Shown here: positions 19,465-29,819 of the stretch, one piece after another
How positions within the stretch are numbered: the stretch's first letter is position 1
How the letters are laid out: the number at the start of each line of letters is the position of its first letter
DNA from: Pseudomonadota bacterium
GTDB lineage: Bacteria; Pseudomonadota; Gammaproteobacteria; Burkholderiales; Burkholderiaceae_C
Reading direction: 5' to 3'
Assembly: GCA_021846025.1 (NCBI GenBank)
Contig: JAJZDV010000002.1
Location: 1-57,650, forward strand
Length of the DNA: 57,650 nt
Notes under the pieces: generated by a model
Database searches by the model: none
Told to the model about the DNA's origin: nothing
What the model saw: the letters and a program-made list of their open reading frames with translations, nothing else
Translations under genes and position numbers: made by a program

Positions 19465-20799
19465 TCAGACATACGCCGGCACGATGCAGGTTTTGTGTTC
19501 GATGTGGTGTTCGAATTCGGCGCGGAAATGCTTGATGAAGGACTTGACCGGCATGGCCGCCGCATCCCCGAGGGCGCAAATGGTGCGCCCGGCGATGTTG
19601 TCGGACACCGAGTTGAGTGCCTCCAGGTCTTCCGGCCGCCCCTTTCCGTGCTCGATGCGGTGGACCATGCGGTACAGCCAGCCGGTGCCTTCGCGGCAAG
19701 GTGTGCACTGGCCGCAGGACTCGTGCTGATAGAAATAGGACAGGCGCATCAAGGACTTCACCATGCAACGCGTGTCGTTGAGCACAATGACCGCTCCAGA
19801 CCCCAGCATGGAGCCGGCCTTGGCGATGGAGTCGTAGTCCATCGTGCAGTCCATGACGATGTTGGCCGGCAGCACAGGTGCCGATGAGCCGCCGGGAATC
19901 ACGGCTTTGAGCGCACGACCCTCGCGCATGCCACCAGCGAGCGCCAGGAGTTTGGAGAAAGGTGTGCCCATCGGGACTTCATAGTTGCCGGGCAACGCAA
20001 CGTCGCCGGAAACCGAGTAGATCTTGGTGCCGCCGTTATTGGGTTTGCCGCATTCCAGATAGGCCTGTCCGCCGTTGCGGATGATCCAGGGTACTGCGGC
20101 AAAAGTCTCGGTGTTGTTGATGGTGGTGGGCTTGCCGTACAGGCCGAAACTGGCCGGGAACGGCGGTTTGAAACGGGGCTGGCCCTTCTTGCCTTCGAGC
20201 GACTCGAGAAGTGCGGTTTCCTCACCGCAGATGTAGGCACCGAACCCGTGCGAGGCGTGCAACTGAAAGCTGTAGGCGCTGCCGAGAATGTTGTCGCCGA
20301 GGTAGCCGGCGGCGCGCGCTTCGTCCAGAGCTTCTTCGAAGCGGTCGTAGTCCTCGAAGATTTCGCCGTGGATGTAGTTGTAGCCCACGCTGATGCCCAT
20401 GGCATAGGCGGCGATGATCATGCCTTCGATGACGATGTGCGGGTTAAAGCGCAGGATGTCACGATCTTTGAACGTACCCGGTTCGCCTTCGTCCGAATTG
20501 CACACCAGGTACTTCTGGCCCGGGAACTGACGCGGCATGAAACTCCACTTCAAGCCGGTTGGAAAGCCGGCGCCACCGCGCCCCCGCAAGGCCGAGAGCT
20601 TGACGTCGGCGATGACCTGCTCCGGGGTCATGCCCACGCCGCCATCGGCTCCAAGAATTTTGCGCAAGGCCAGGTAGCCGTCGCGAGCCACGTACTCGTC
20701 AAGGTGCCAGTTCTTGCCGTCCAACCCTTGCAGGATTTGCGGAGCGAGATGCCGGCCATGGAAACAGCTCTCCAGGCCCGTGGATGCATAGGCATTCAT
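19465..20799 (-). CDS. nuoF: NADH-quinone oxidoreductase subunit F
   Basis: NuoF binds NADH and FMN and passes electrons to cluster N3. The start is the ATG at 20799 ([10 protein letters not shown]), which overlaps the nuoE stop by 4 bp (ATGA), giving 444 residues. The NADH/FMN region includes [15 protein letters not shown] and [14 protein letters not shown], and the N3 cluster ligands are in [12 protein letters not shown] with a further Cys downstream (GRTICALGD). The 26-codon upstream extension lies inside nuoE and is rejected. Confidence 0.97.
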   Translation of the reverse strand: MNAYASTGLESCFHGRHLAPQILQGLDGKNWHLDEYVARDGYLALRKILGADGGVGMTPEQVIADVKLSALRGRGGAGFPTGLKWSFMPRQFPGQKYLVCNSDEGEPGTFKDRDILRFNPHIVIEGMIIAAYAMGISVGYNYIHGEIFEDYDRFEEALDEARAAGYLGDNILGSAYSFQLHASHGFGAYICGEETALLESLEGKKGQPRFKPPFPASFGLYGKPTTINNTETFAAVPWIIRNGGQAYLECGKPNNGGTKIYSVSGDVALPGNYEVPMGTPFSKLLALAGGMREGRALKAVIPGGSSAPVLPANIVMDCTMDYDSIAKAGSMLGSGAVIVLNDTRCMVKSLMRLSYFYQHESCGQCTPCREGTGWLYRMVHRIEHGKGRPEDLEALNSVSDNIAGRTICALGDAAAMPVKSFIKHFRAEFEHHIEHKTCIVPAYV

Positions 20800-21296
20800 G
20801 CTGCATCTCCCTTGGCCGCTTGACGACGCAAGTCGTCGATCAACAGGTCGATCTGCTCGTTGCCGAGAAAGCTGCACATGCGGCGGTCGTTCACCAGCGC
20901 CACGGGCGCGTCACCACAGGCACCGAGACATTCACTTTCCTGCAGCGTGAACACGCCGTCGGGCGTGGTTTCGCCCAGCGAGATGCCCAGCTTCTGGCTG
21001 ATGTAATGCAGAGCCTGCGCACCGCCACCGAGTTGGCAGGGCAGATTGGTGCAAACGTTGAGCTTGAAGCGCCCGACTGCACGGGTGTTGAACATGTTGT
21101 AGAAGGTCACGACCTCGTGCACGGCGATGGGCGGTATGCCGATGTAGTCGGCCACTTCGTGCTCGGACTCCGGCGAGATCCAGCCACGCTCGTGTTGCAC
21201 GATGGTCAGTGCCGCAATCACCGCGGACTGCCGCTGCTCGGCGGGGTACTTGGCCAGTTCGCGGTCGATGCGCCGGCGTGTGGTTTCAGACAGCAT
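20796..21296 (-). CDS. nuoE: NADH-quinone oxidoreductase subunit E
   Basis: NuoE is a thioredoxin-fold [2Fe-2S] protein (cluster N1a) of the dehydrogenase module. The 166-residue product begins [18 protein letters not shown] at 21296. The four ligand cysteines sit in CTNLPC and [10 protein letters not shown]. It lies 4 bp after nuoD and overlaps nuoF by 4 bp, which keeps E and F in balance. Confidence 0.96.
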   Translation of the reverse strand: MLSETTRRRIDRELAKYPAEQRQSAVIAALTIVQHERGWISPESEHEVADYIGIPPIAVHEVVTFYNMFNTRAVGRFKLNVCTNLPCQLGGGAQALHYISQKLGISLGETTPDGVFTLQESECLGACGDAPVALVNDRRMCSFLGNEQIDLLIDDLRRQAAKGDAA

Positions 21297-21300
21297 GGGT

Positions 21301-22554
21301 TTACCGATCAATTTCGCCGAACACAATATCCATCGTGCCGATGATGGCCACGGCATCTGCAATCATGTGGCCGCGGGACATTTCGTCCATCGCCGCCAGA
21401 TGCGGGAAACCTGGCGCGCGGATTTTCAGGCGGAAAGGCTTGTTGGCACCATCGGACACGACGTAAATGCCAAACTCGCCCTTGGGATGCTCCACCGCCG
21501 CGTACGACTGCCCTTCGGGCACATGAAAACCTTCGGAGAACAACTTGAAGTGGTGGATCAGCTCTTCCATGCTGGTCTTCATCTCGACCCGCGATGGCGG
21601 CGCAACCTTGTGGTTGGCGGTGATGACCGGCCCGGGATTGGCGCGCAGCCAGGCCACGCACTGCTGAATGATGCGGTTGGATTGCCGCATTTCCTCCATG
21701 CGCACCAGATAGCGGTCATAGCAGTCACCCTCCTGGCCGACCGGCACGTCGAACTCCATGCGGTCATAGACGTCGTAAGGCTGGTTCTTGCGCAAGTCCC
21801 AGACGATGCCGGAGCCTCTGAGCATCGGGCCACTGAATCCAAGCTGCAACGCGCGCTCGGGGCTGACAACACCGATGCCCACGGTGCGTTGTTTCCAGAT
21901 GCGGTTGTCGGTCAGCAGGGTTTCGTACTCGTCGACGTATTTGGGAAAGCGCTGTGTGAAGTCGTCGATGAAATCCAGCAGCGAGCCCTGACGGTTGCTG
22001 TTGAGGGCCTTGGTATCGCGCGGGCCGTGCACACTGGACTCGCGGTACTGGGGCACAACGTCGGGCAGGTCGCGGTAGACGCCTCCCGGCCGGAAATAGG
22101 CCGCATGCATGCGCGCACCCGATGCCGCCTCGTACATGTCGAACAGGTCTTCACGCTCGCGAAAGGCGTAGAGGAAGATGGTCATGGCGCCGCAATCCAG
22201 ACCGTGTGCGCCGAGCCACAGCAAGTGGTTCAACAGGCGCGTGATCTCCGCGAACATGACGCGGATGTACTGCGCGCGCACGGGCACGTCGACACCCAGC
22301 AATTTCTCGATCGCCAGGACATAGGCGTGCTCGTTGCACATCATCGAGACATAGTCGAGCCGGTCCATGTACGGCAGCGCCTGCATGTAGGTGCGCGTCT
22401 CGGCCAGTTTCTCGGTGGCGCGATGCAGCAGGCCGATATGTGGATCAGCGCGCTGGATGACTTCGCCGTCGAGTTCCAGCACCAGGCGCAGCACGCCGTG
22501 TGCTGCCGGGTGCTGCGGTCCGAAGTTGAGGGTGTAGTTCTTGATCTCGGCCAT
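21301..22554 (-). CDS. nuoD: NADH-quinone oxidoreductase subunit D
   Basis: NuoD (49-kDa homologue) forms the quinone-reduction site together with NuoB. The 417-residue protein contains [20 protein letters not shown] near the N-terminus, [23 protein letters not shown] and the C-terminal DIVFGEIDR. NuoC and NuoD are separate genes here, as in most betaproteobacteria and unlike the fused E. coli gene. Confidence 0.97.
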   Translation of the reverse strand: MAEIKNYTLNFGPQHPAAHGVLRLVLELDGEVIQRADPHIGLLHRATEKLAETRTYMQALPYMDRLDYVSMMCNEHAYVLAIEKLLGVDVPVRAQYIRVMFAEITRLLNHLLWLGAHGLDCGAMTIFLYAFREREDLFDMYEAASGARMHAAYFRPGGVYRDLPDVVPQYRESSVHGPRDTKALNSNRQGSLLDFIDDFTQRFPKYVDEYETLLTDNRIWKQRTVGIGVVSPERALQLGFSGPMLRGSGIVWDLRKNQPYDVYDRMEFDVPVGQEGDCYDRYLVRMEEMRQSNRIIQQCVAWLRANPGPVITANHKVAPPSRVEMKTSMEELIHHFKLFSEGFHVPEGQSYAAVEHPKGEFGIYVVSDGANKPFRLKIRAPGFPHLAAMDEMSRGHMIADAVAIIGTMDIVFGEIDR

Positions 22555-22570
22555 GGTCGTCCAGGATGGT

Positions 22571-23203
22571 TCAGGCCGTGGGGCTCGCGGGCTTGGAACC
22601 GACCGGCTTGAGTCCGCCGTAGCCGGCTTCGCGCACGATGCGCGGCACGATCTCGCGCGGCTCGATCGTCACGGGCTGGTAGATGACACGACGACGCTCG
22701 GGGTCGTAGCGCATCTCGACCGTGCCGCTGATGGGGAAGTCCTTGCGGAAGGGGTGGCCGATGAAACCGTAGTCGGTCAGCAAGCGCCGCAAGTCATTGT
22801 GGCCTTCGAACACGACACCGTAGAGGTCGAAGGCTTCGCGTTCGTACCAGTTGGCGCTGCTCCAGAGAGGATCGATCGAAGGCACGACCGGCATCTCGTC
22901 GTCGTCGGCCCACATCCGCACTCGGACACGCTGATTGAGGCTGACCGAAAGCAGGTGCAGCACGACGGCGAAGCGCTTGCCTTGCCAGGGTCCGTTGGCG
23001 TAGCCGTGGTAGTCGACGACACAAAGGTCGATGAGTTGCTCAAAGCGCAGCGACGCCTGATCGCGCAGGATGGAGCATGCGTCAAGGTAGGAAGCCGGCG
23101 GAACATCGATGGTGATTGCGTCCACAGCCCGCGCCATGGATGCGATGCGCTCGCCCAGTTGTTGCTGCAGATCGTGCTGGAGTTGTTCAAGTTTGCTGGG
23201 CAT
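22571..23203 (-). CDS. nuoC: NADH-quinone oxidoreductase subunit C
   Basis: NuoC (30-kDa homologue) is a structural peripheral-arm subunit. The 210-residue protein has the family signature [37 protein letters not shown] in its C-terminal half (only parts quoted consecutively in that order), followed by [16 protein letters not shown]. The N-terminus is a variable coiled region ([14 protein letters not shown]). It lies 16 bp before nuoD and 52 bp after nuoB. Confidence 0.95.
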   Translation of the reverse strand: MPSKLEQLQHDLQQQLGERIASMARAVDAITIDVPPASYLDACSILRDQASLRFEQLIDLCVVDYHGYANGPWQGKRFAVVLHLLSVSLNQRVRVRMWADDDEMPVVPSIDPLWSSANWYEREAFDLYGVVFEGHNDLRRLLTDYGFIGHPFRKDFPISGTVEMRYDPERRRVIYQPVTIEPREIVPRIVREAGYGGLKPVGSKPASPTA

Positions 23204-23255
23204 CGGTGTGTGCAGGAATGACGCTGGATTCAGTTCTCAGCCGGGCGAGACGGGC

Positions 23256-23732
23256 TCAACGCGCGATCGTGTTGGTTCGACGAATCTTGTTTTGCAACTG
23301 GATGAGACCGTAGAGCAGCGCTTCGGCCGTGGGCGGGCAGCCCGGGACGTAAACATCGACCGGCACGATGCGGTCGCAACCGCGCACGACGGAATAGGAG
23401 TAGTGGTAATAACCTCCACCGTTGGCGCAGGAACCCATGGACAGCACCCATCGCGGTTCGGCCATCTGGTCGTACACCTTGCGCAGCGCCGGTGCCATTT
23501 TGTTGCACAACGTTCCGGCAACGATCATCAGATCGGACTGGCGCGGGCTGGGCCGGAAGACGATGCCGAAGCGGTCAAGGTCATAGCGCGCGGCGCCGGC
23601 GTGCATCATCTCGACCGCGCAACAGGCCAGACCGAAAGTCATGGGCCAGAGTGAACCGGTGCGTGTCCAGTTGATCAGCTTGTCCGCCGATGTGGTGATG
23701 AATCCTTCGTTCAGGACGCCTTCGATGCTCAT
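23256..23732 (-). CDS. nuoB: NADH-quinone oxidoreductase subunit B
   Basis: NuoB (PSST homologue) holds the terminal cluster N2 next to the quinone site. The 158-residue protein has the tandem cysteines in [11 protein letters not shown], then Cys in [16 protein letters not shown] and [16 protein letters not shown], which together supply the N2 ligands. It starts 27 bp after nuoA. Confidence 0.97.
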   Translation of the reverse strand: MSIEGVLNEGFITTSADKLINWTRTGSLWPMTFGLACCAVEMMHAGAARYDLDRFGIVFRPSPRQSDLMIVAGTLCNKMAPALRKVYDQMAEPRWVLSMGSCANGGGYYHYSYSVVRGCDRIVPVDVYVPGCPPTAEALLYGLIQLQNKIRRTNTIAR

Positions 23733-23759
23733 GCTTGTTCCCCAAGGTGCAAACCGAGA

Positions 23760-24119
23760 TTACTCCCAGTCCAGCGCCCCCTTTTTCCATTCGTAGATAA
23801 AGCCCACCACAAGAATGGACAGAAAGATCATCATGGCCCAGAACCCCGTTGCCCCCACCTGCTTGAGCACCACGGCCCAGGGGAAAAGGAAGGCGATTTC
23901 CAGATCGAACAGAATGAACAGGATGGCTACGAGGTAATAACGCACATCGAATTTCATGCGCGCATCTTCAAACGCCTCGAAGCCGCATTCATAGGGCGCA
24001 TTCTTGGAACTGTCGGGACGGCTGGGACCGAGAAGACGACCCAAAGCCAGCGGCGCGATGCCCACGCCGGTACCGACCAGAATGAAGAGCAAAACCGGCA
24101 AATATTGCTCAAGAAACAT
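23760..24119 (-). CDS. nuoA: NADH-quinone oxidoreductase subunit A
   Basis: NuoA (ND3 homologue) is a three-helix membrane subunit. The 119-residue protein contains [24 protein letters not shown]-type sequence (the YECG loop cysteine is visible) and [10 protein letters not shown] with the conserved membrane Glu/Asp ([10 protein letters not shown]). It is the first protein gene of the operon, 146 bp downstream of the tRNA-Leu gene on the same strand. Confidence 0.96.
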   Translation of the reverse strand: MFLEQYLPVLLFILVGTGVGIAPLALGRLLGPSRPDSSKNAPYECGFEAFEDARMKFDVRYYLVAILFILFDLEIAFLFPWAVVLKQVGATGFWAMMIFLSILVVGFIYEWKKGALDWE

Positions 24120-24265
24120 CAGGCCTCCTCCTTGTGAATCCGTCGCTGCAAACCGGAAATCCGCCAGCTAGCACCCTGTTTGACACCGTCAGCCCCGAAC
24201 CCGTCGCCGCGCCGCTGAAGCGTAGGCGAGAGCCGTTGTTTATTGTTTGATGTACTGCAACATTT

Positions 24266-24350
24266 TGGTGCCGACGGCGAGACTCGAACTCGCACAGCTT
24301 TCGCCACTACCCCCTCAAGATAGCGTGTCTACCAATTTCACCACGTCGGC
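24266..24350 (-). tRNA. tRNA-Leu (anticodon GAG)
   Basis: Read on the minus strand, the 85-nt gene folds as a class II tRNA. The acceptor stem GCCGACG/CGTCGGC pairs perfectly and is followed by A and an encoded CCA. The anticodon stem is CTATC/GGTAG with loop TTGAGGG, giving GAG for Leu codons CUC/CUU. A short variable arm is capped by GAAA, and the T stem is GCGAG/CTCGC. It lies just ahead of nuoA, co-directional, and is probably on the same primary transcript. Confidence 0.96.
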
Positions 24351-24406
24351 AAAACTTCGATCAGTTTGCTGTGTTGCAAACCTTCATGGATGCAACCAAA
24401 CTCTGC

Positions 24407-24436
24407 ATTTTAGTCACCTTGCGAGCTTCCAAGCAA
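24407..24436 (-). promoter_or_regulatory. Candidate sigma-70 promoter for tRNA-Leu and nuo
   Basis: On the minus strand TTGCTT (24436-24431) and TAAAAT (24412-24407) are separated by 18 bp. The -10 matches 5 of 6 consensus bases; the -35 is weaker. Predicted initiation near 24400 would give a tRNA leader of about 50 nt. It lies in the 182-bp gap between secG and the tRNA, where I see no clear secG terminator. Confidence 0.45.
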
Positions 24437-24532
24437 CGCACTGCCATGCCTGATTGCGCAACGACAAGTTTCACGAGCGGAGCAGATTGACAAGCCGCCG
24501 GACATGATGTTTTTGCGATGCAGCATGGGGAC

Positions 24533-24988
24533 TTACTTTGCGCCACTCGACTTCGGCGCGGGCGCTGCAACGGGCTGGACTGCCGGCTGAGCCTCTGAAG
24601 CGACCTGGGCTGCGGGACCTGCGCCAGGAATTTGAGCGATGCCGGCGGGCACGGACGATGCCGTCGGCTTGGCCGCAGCGCTGGCCGCCTGTGTCGTCAC
24701 AGGGTTCTCGGTACCGGCCAGTTTGCTCATCAAGCCGCCGCCCTCACCTGGCTGATTGCCAAAATAGGCCAGCGCCAGCGTACAAACAAAAAAAAGTGTG
24801 GCCGCGGCCGCCGTGCTGCGGCTGAGAAAATTGGCAGAGCCGGTGGCACCGAACAGGCTTCCGGATGAGCCGGAACCGAACGATGCCCCCATATCGGCAC
24901 CCTTGCCATGCTGCATGAGAATCAAGCCGACCATGGCGAGCGCGGACAGGATTTGAATGACGAGGATGAGGGTCAGAGCGATATGCAT
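24533..24988 (-). CDS. secG: Protein translocase subunit SecG
   Basis: SecG is the small auxiliary subunit of the SecYEG channel. The 151-residue protein has two transmembrane helices (about residues 3-22 and 54-73) separated by the conserved cytoplasmic loop GLILMQHGKGADMGASFGSG. The C-terminal tail of about 70 residues is Ala/Pro-rich, a common extension in betaproteobacteria. It lies 30 bp downstream of tpiA. Confidence 0.95.
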   Translation of the reverse strand: MHIALTLILVIQILSALAMVGLILMQHGKGADMGASFGSGSSGSLFGATGSANFLSRSTAAAATLFFVCTLALAYFGNQPGEGGGLMSKLAGTENPVTTQAASAAAKPTASSVPAGIAQIPGAGPAAQVASEAQPAVQPVAAPAPKSSGAK

Positions 24989-25018
24989 GATTGAATCGGA
25001 TGGGATCGGGTTGCGGCT

Positions 25019-25768
25019 TCAGGCAGAAAACCTGGCTGCATCAACAACGGCGAGGAAATCGGCAGCTTTCAGCGAAGCCCCGCCAATCAGCCCGCCATCG
25101 ATATCCGGCTGGGCAAAAAGTTCGGCAGCGTTGTCGGGTTTGACACTGCCACCGTAGAGCAGGCGGATGCCAACCGCATTGGAATGATGGCGAATGGCAC
25201 GCTGGCGTATGAAGGCATGCACCTGCTGCGCCTGCATCGGGCTTGCGGTGCGCCCCGTGCCGATGGCCCAGACAGGTTCGTAGGCCAGGACGATCTGGTG
25301 GATGCGTTGGCCCAACAGCATGAATACCGCGTCGAGCTGCGTCCCGACAACGGCCTCGGTTTGGCCATGCTCGCGCTGTTCCAGGGTTTCGCCAACGCAG
25401 ACAATGGGCGTCATGCCGGCGTCCAGAGCGCGCTGCGCCTTGATGGCCACCGTGCTGTCGTCCTCGCAGAAGCTGGCGCGACGCTCGGAATGCCCAACGA
25501 TGACGTGGCCACAAGCGAAATCGCGCAGCATGTTCGCCGACACTTCCCCGGTGTACGGGCCTTGTTCATGCGCGGAACAGTCCTGGGCACCGAGATTGAT
25601 GGCCGTTCCGGCCAGCAATCCCTGCGCCTGCGCCAGGTAAGGGCCGGGGACGCACACGACCACGTCGCAAACAGGCGCGGGAGCGGCAACCAAAGCATCC
25701 AGCAGAACCTTGTTGGCGGCCAGCGAGCCGTGCATTTTCCAGTTGCCAGCAACCATCTTGCGACGCAT
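25019..25768 (-). CDS. tpiA: Triosephosphate isomerase
   Basis: This glycolytic enzyme interconverts dihydroxyacetone phosphate and glyceraldehyde 3-phosphate. With the ATG at 25768 it is 249 residues, the usual length, beginning [14 protein letters not shown] with the active-site Asn and Lys. The electrophilic His is in VIGHSERR, the catalytic Glu in [12 protein letters not shown], and the phosphate loop is [15 protein letters not shown] at 25810 would add 14 residues and overlap the upstream gene's stop, so the start is not fully settled. Confidence 0.95.
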   Translation of the reverse strand: MRRKMVAGNWKMHGSLAANKVLLDALVAAPAPVCDVVVCVPGPYLAQAQGLLAGTAINLGAQDCSAHEQGPYTGEVSANMLRDFACGHVIVGHSERRASFCEDDSTVAIKAQRALDAGMTPIVCVGETLEQREHGQTEAVVGTQLDAVFMLLGQRIHQIVLAYEPVWAIGTGRTASPMQAQQVHAFIRQRAIRHHSNAVGIRLLYGGSVKPDNAAELFAQPDIDGGLIGGASLKAADFLAVVDAARFSA

Positions 25769-25800
25769 CTTGTGGGGCCCCGTCGGTGAATGCTCTTGAA

Positions 25801-26790
25801 TCAGGGCCACGACAGCACGATCTTGCCAATGTGCTGACCGGCTTCCATCAGCGCGTGCGCCTGGGCCACCTGCTCGGCCGGCAACACGGCATGCACATGC
25901 GGCCGAACCCGGCCGGCTTCAATCTGAGGCCAGACCTTCTCACGCAAGGCCAGCGCCACGCCCGACTTGAAGGCCACGCTTCGGGCCCGCAAGGTTGAGC
26001 CCGTGATGGTCAGGCGGCGACGCATCAGCAGCGCGGCATCGAACCCTGCCGCAGTGCCGCCTTGCACTGCGATGATGACCAGGCGGCCGTCTTCTGCCAT
26101 GCAACCGAGTTCGCGTGCCACGTAGTCACCGGCAACCATGTCGAGCAGCACATCGACGCCTCGTCCCTTGGTGTGCTCCTGCACCTGCTCGGCAAAATCC
26201 TGCGTGCGGTAATTGATGGCGCGCACCGCACCGAGATCCAGACAAGCCTGGCATTTCACGTCCGAGCCGGCAGTCGCCCATACGGTGGCGCCGAATGCAT
26301 GCGCCAGTTGAATGGCCGTGGTGCCGATACCGCTCGTGCCACCCTGAACCATCAGCAACTCGCCGGCCTTGAGTGCGCCACGCTCGAACACGTTGTGCCA
26401 GACCGTGAAATAGGTCTCGGGCAGCGCGGCGGCCTCGGCGTCGCTCAGTATCTCCGGCACGGGAAGACACTGGCCCACTGGAGCTACGCAATACTCGGCA
26501 TAGCCGCCGCCCGTCAGCAAGGCGCAAACCCGCTGGCCGGTGCGCAGTGTGGACCCTTGCAGATCACCGCCGAGCACTTCGCCGCAAACCTCGAGACCTG
26601 GAATGTCGGAGGCGCCAGGCGGCGGCGGGTACAGGCCTTTGCGCTGCAATACATCCGGCCGGTTGATGCCGAATGCACGGACCCGCAGCAGCACCTCCCC
26701 AGGCCCGGGTTCGGGTCGTTCGCGACTCACCCAGCGAAGGGCCTCCGGCGGGCCGGGTCGACTGATCTCGGCAACGAGCATGGATGTCAT
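25801..26790 (-). CDS. Quinone oxidoreductase (PIG3-like, MDR family)
   Basis: This zinc-free medium-chain dehydrogenase/reductase should use NADPH to reduce a quinone. The 329-residue product (from ATG 26790, [13 protein letters not shown]) has the GroES-like N-terminal domain with [10 protein letters not shown]-like [18 protein letters not shown], and a Rossmann domain with [19 protein letters not shown]. The PIG3-like pattern is FGINRPD followed by [12 protein letters not shown]. It lies between pnp and tpiA and is probably cotranscribed; the physiological quinone is unknown. Confidence 0.88.
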   Translation of the reverse strand: MTSMLVAEISRPGPPEALRWVSRERPEPGPGEVLLRVRAFGINRPDVLQRKGLYPPPPGASDIPGLEVCGEVLGGDLQGSTLRTGQRVCALLTGGGYAEYCVAPVGQCLPVPEILSDAEAAALPETYFTVWHNVFERGALKAGELLMVQGGTSGIGTTAIQLAHAFGATVWATAGSDVKCQACLDLGAVRAINYRTQDFAEQVQEHTKGRGVDVLLDMVAGDYVARELGCMAEDGRLVIIAVQGGTAAGFDAALLMRRRLTITGSTLRARSVAFKSGVALALREKVWPQIEAGRVRPHVHAVLPAEQVAQAHALMEAGQHIGKIVLSWP

Positions 26791-26841
26791 GGCAGTTCCG
26801 TGCAATGGGACGTCGTGTGGCGCTTGGCTAGGTCGGCTCGA

Positions 26842-28977
26842 TCAGGACTGCTGCGGCTCAACCGGTGAAGCCTGTTGGGCGGCAGTTTCATCCGGGCCGA
26901 GAAGCGCCTTGATGGACAGGCGGAAGCGACCCTTGTCATCGGTTTCGATAACTTTTACACGCACCTTCTGGCCTTCCTGGATATGGTCGGAAACTTTGTT
27001 GATGCGCTCGTTGGCGATTTGCGAGATATGCAGCAGGCCATCCTTGCCCGGCAACACGTTGACCAACGCGCCGAAGTCCAGCAGTTTGACCACCGTGCCG
27101 TCATAGATCTGCCCGATCTCGACCTCGGCGGTGAGTTCGCCAATGCGGCGCATGGCGTCCTTGGCACGATCGGCGTCGGTTGCGGCCACCGTGATGGTGC
27201 CGTCCTCGGCGATATTGATCTGCGTGCCTGTTTCCTCGGTCAAAGCGCGGATGATGGCACCGCCCTTGCCAATGACGTCGCGAATGCGCTCGGGGTTGAT
27301 CTTCATGGTGTAGAGGCGTGGGGCGAACTGCGAGACCTCGGTGCGCGCCCCACCCACGGCTTGCTGCATCAGCCCCAGAATGTGCATGCGTCCTTCGCGC
27401 GCCTGCGCCAGCGCCACCTGCATGATCTCGCGGGTGATGCCCTGGATCTTGATGTCCATCTGCAGCGCCGTGATTCCCATGGCGGAACCTGCAACCTTGA
27501 AATCCATGTCCCCCAGATGATCCTCATCGCCGAGGATATCGGTGAGCACTGCAAAACGGTTGCCGTCCTTGATCAGGCCCATGGCGATGCCAGCAACATG
27601 CGCCTTCAACGGCACACCCGCGTCCAGCAGGCTCAGACAACCGCCGCAAACCGAAGCCATGGACGATGAACCGTTGGACTCGGTGACTTCCGACACCAGG
27701 CGCGTGGTGTAAGCGAAATCCTCCTTCTTCGGCAGCACGGCGAGCAGTGCGCGCTTGGCCAATCGGCCGTGGCCGATTTCACGACGCTTGGGCGAACCCA
27801 TGCGGCCGGTCTCGCCAGTGGCGAACGGAGGCATGTTGTAGTGCAACAGAAAACGGTCGCGATACTCACCGCCCAAGGCATCGATGATTTGTGAATCCTG
27901 ATCGGTGCCAAGCGTGGTCACCACCAGCGCCTGGGTTTCGCCACGGGTGAACAAGGCGCTGCCATGGGTGCGCGGCAGCACGCCGGTCCGGATCTCGATC
28001 GGGCGCACGGTGCGCGTGTCGCGACCATCGATGCGAGGGTCGCCGCTCAGAATCTGGCCTCGCACGATGCGCGCCTCCATGTCGAACATGATGGACTCGA
28101 CCTTGGTACTGTCGACCGTCGTACCGTCCTGACCCAGCGCTGCCTGCGCTTGGGCGTAGACCTGGCGCAACGCATCGGTACGTGCCTGCTTCTGGGTGAT
28201 TTTGTATGCAGCGCGGAAACCTTCGCCAGCAAGCGTCTCGATCCGGCTGATGAGGGCCTCGTCGCGCGCCTCGGGCTTCCAGTCCCAGGCCGGCTTGCCG
28301 CCTTCGCGCACCAGATCATGGATTGCATCGATCGCCGTCTGCATCTGCTTGTGGCCATACATCACGGCCTCGAGCATGACGTCTTCGGACAACTGGTCGG
28401 CTTCGGACTCCACCATCAACACGGCCGACTCGGTCCCGGCGACCACCAAGTCCAGCCGGGAATCGGCCAGTCGGGCCCTGCTCGGGTTCAACACATACTC
28501 GCCGTTGATGAAACCCACGCGAGCCGCGCCCACCGGGCCGTCGAACGGGATGCCCGAGATCGACAGCGCCGCACTGGCGGCGATCATGGCGGGAATGTCG
28601 GCATCGACGTCCGGGTTCAGCGACATCACATGAATGACGACCTGCACTTCGTTGTAGAACCCTTCTGGAAACAAGGGCCGAATCGGTCGGTCGATCAGGC
28701 GCGAGGTCAAGGTTTCGCCTTCGCTGAGTCGGCCTTCACGCTTGAAAAAGCCGCCAGGAATTTTGCCCGCGGCGTAGGTTTTTTCGATGTAGTCGACGGT
28801 GAGCGGAAAGAAATCCTGACCCGCCTTGGCATGCTTGGCAGCCACCACCGTGGCGAGAACCACGGTATCGTCCATATTGAGCAACACGGCTCCGGAAGCT
28901 TGGCGCGCAATTTCGCCCGTCTCCATGGTGACGGTGTGTTGGCCCCATTGAAAAGTCTTAGTGATTTTGTTGAACAT
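26842..28977 (-). CDS. pnp: Polyribonucleotide nucleotidyltransferase
   Basis: PNPase degrades RNA 3' to 5' by phosphorolysis and is part of the degradosome. The 711-residue protein from ATG 28977 ([13 protein letters not shown]) has two RNase PH domains (about 1-140 and 300-530; [12 protein letters not shown] and [15 protein letters not shown]), followed by a KH domain ([20 protein letters not shown]) and an S1 domain ([19 protein letters not shown]). The short tail is Gln-rich. An upstream in-frame start (29016) lacks family similarity. It follows rpsO, the conserved gene pair. Confidence 0.97.
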   Translation of the reverse strand: MFNKITKTFQWGQHTVTMETGEIARQASGAVLLNMDDTVVLATVVAAKHAKAGQDFFPLTVDYIEKTYAAGKIPGGFFKREGRLSEGETLTSRLIDRPIRPLFPEGFYNEVQVVIHVMSLNPDVDADIPAMIAASAALSISGIPFDGPVGAARVGFINGEYVLNPSRARLADSRLDLVVAGTESAVLMVESEADQLSEDVMLEAVMYGHKQMQTAIDAIHDLVREGGKPAWDWKPEARDEALISRIETLAGEGFRAAYKITQKQARTDALRQVYAQAQAALGQDGTTVDSTKVESIMFDMEARIVRGQILSGDPRIDGRDTRTVRPIEIRTGVLPRTHGSALFTRGETQALVVTTLGTDQDSQIIDALGGEYRDRFLLHYNMPPFATGETGRMGSPKRREIGHGRLAKRALLAVLPKKEDFAYTTRLVSEVTESNGSSSMASVCGGCLSLLDAGVPLKAHVAGIAMGLIKDGNRFAVLTDILGDEDHLGDMDFKVAGSAMGITALQMDIKIQGITREIMQVALAQAREGRMHILGLMQQAVGGARTEVSQFAPRLYTMKINPERIRDVIGKGGAIIRALTEETGTQINIAEDGTITVAATDADRAKDAMRRIGELTAEVEIGQIYDGTVVKLLDFGALVNVLPGKDGLLHISQIANERINKVSDHIQEGQKVRVKVIETDDKGRFRLSIKALLGPDETAAQQASPVEPQQS

Positions 28978-29165
28978 CGTGAACTCCGGTTCATGGGCGC
29001 GGGACAACCCCGACACCCCCTATCAGTTCCTAGGCCACGGACCGCGGCCCAACTCGGCGGGAAGCACAATGCCATTCCAGCGCTACTCTGAAAACTGGAA
29101 AGCCACCATGCAATGGCACAGCAGCACTTCCCTCGTCAACGGACCGCATGCACCGCCCGACCCGC
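28978..29165 (-). other. pnp leader region with hairpin
   Basis: This stretch between the rpsO terminator and pnp should hold the pnp leader. It contains a compact hairpin at 29033-29049 (GGCCACG and CGCGGCC arms, one G-U pair, 3-nt loop), about 56 nt before the pnp start. In E. coli, RNase III cleavage of a pnp leader hairpin allows PNPase to repress itself, so a similar role is possible here. I found no convincing promoter pair. Confidence 0.35.
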
Positions 29166-29211
29166 ACAACAAAACAAAGCGCCTGCGTCGAAGCTTCAAC
29201 ACAGGCGCCTT
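29166..29211 (-). terminator. Rho-independent terminator after rpsO
   Basis: On the minus strand a 10-bp stem, AAGGCGCCTG with CAGGCGCTTT (one G-T), spans 29211-29176 and is followed by GTTTTGTTGT. It begins 18 bp after the rpsO stop. Partial read-through would supply pnp. Confidence 0.7.
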
Positions 29212-29228
29212 GATCGCTCCACAACCTC

Positions 29229-29498
29229 TTACTTGCGCAGGCTCAGCTTGCTGATGAGCGACTTGTAACGCTCGGCATCCTTGGACTTGAGATAGTCCAA
29301 GAGCTTGCGCCGACGGCTCACCATGCGCAACAGGCCGCGGCGACCGTGATGGTCTTTGGCGTGGATCTTGAAATGCCCGGTCAGTTCATTGATGCGGGCG
29401 GTCAGCAACGCGACCTGGACTTCCGGGGACCCGGTGTCCTTGGCAGCACGCGCGTTGTCGGCAACGATTTGTGCCGTATTGCTCTTGTCGAGACTCAT
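29229..29498 (-). CDS. rpsO: 30S ribosomal protein S15
   Basis: S15 binds the central domain of 16S rRNA and is an early assembly protein. The 89-residue protein from ATG 29498 ([16 protein letters not shown]) carries the family segments [18 protein letters not shown] and [16 protein letters not shown], then [17 protein letters not shown]-type ribosome site precedes the start. The open frame upstream to 29681 is a GC-rich artefact. S15 of other bacteria represses its own mRNA through the leader. Confidence 0.97.
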   Translation of the reverse strand: MSLDKSNTAQIVADNARAAKDTGSPEVQVALLTARINELTGHFKIHAKDHHGRRGLLRMVSRRRKLLDYLKSKDAERYKSLISKLSLRK

Positions 29499-29592
29499 CT
29501 TGAAAGTTTCCTGGAGAGAACTGGCGAACGCAGAAGAAACCGTTCCGCGCCGTGAAAAACCCATGATTCTACTGGATTGCCCGACGTGAGCG

Positions 29593-29620
29593 CCGGGTGC
29601 CGGGCACGCCCGGCACCCGG
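29593..29620. repeat. 12-bp perfect inverted repeat between rpsO and a divergent gene
   Basis: CCGGGTGCCGGG (29593-29604) and CCCGGCACCCGG (29609-29620) pair fully around a 4-nt loop. It lies about 95 bp upstream of the rpsO start, within the 321-bp divergent gap 29499-29819. No T-tract follows on either side. The rest of this gap contains a TAGAAT-like -10 for rpsO (minus strand, 29571-29566) but no good -35. Confidence 0.6.
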
Positions 29621-29819
29621 TCACTGGCGAAAGGCCGAAACCGGGGCCCGCCGAATCGGCTGCAGCGCCCCGAAACCGCACGCGGCAGCAGACATCGGTC
29701 GATTTTCGTGAACAACTTCACACGCTGTGGGCATTTCACGTGCTGACTGGCGGGACACAACCCGCCGCAGTCCAATTGCAGGTACATTGCGCCGATTTGT
29801 CTCGCATCGAGCCCCCGGC

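Noticed and set aside
29499-29681. N-terminal extension of rpsO
   Set aside because: S15 proteins are about 89 residues; the extension covers the hairpin and promoter region.
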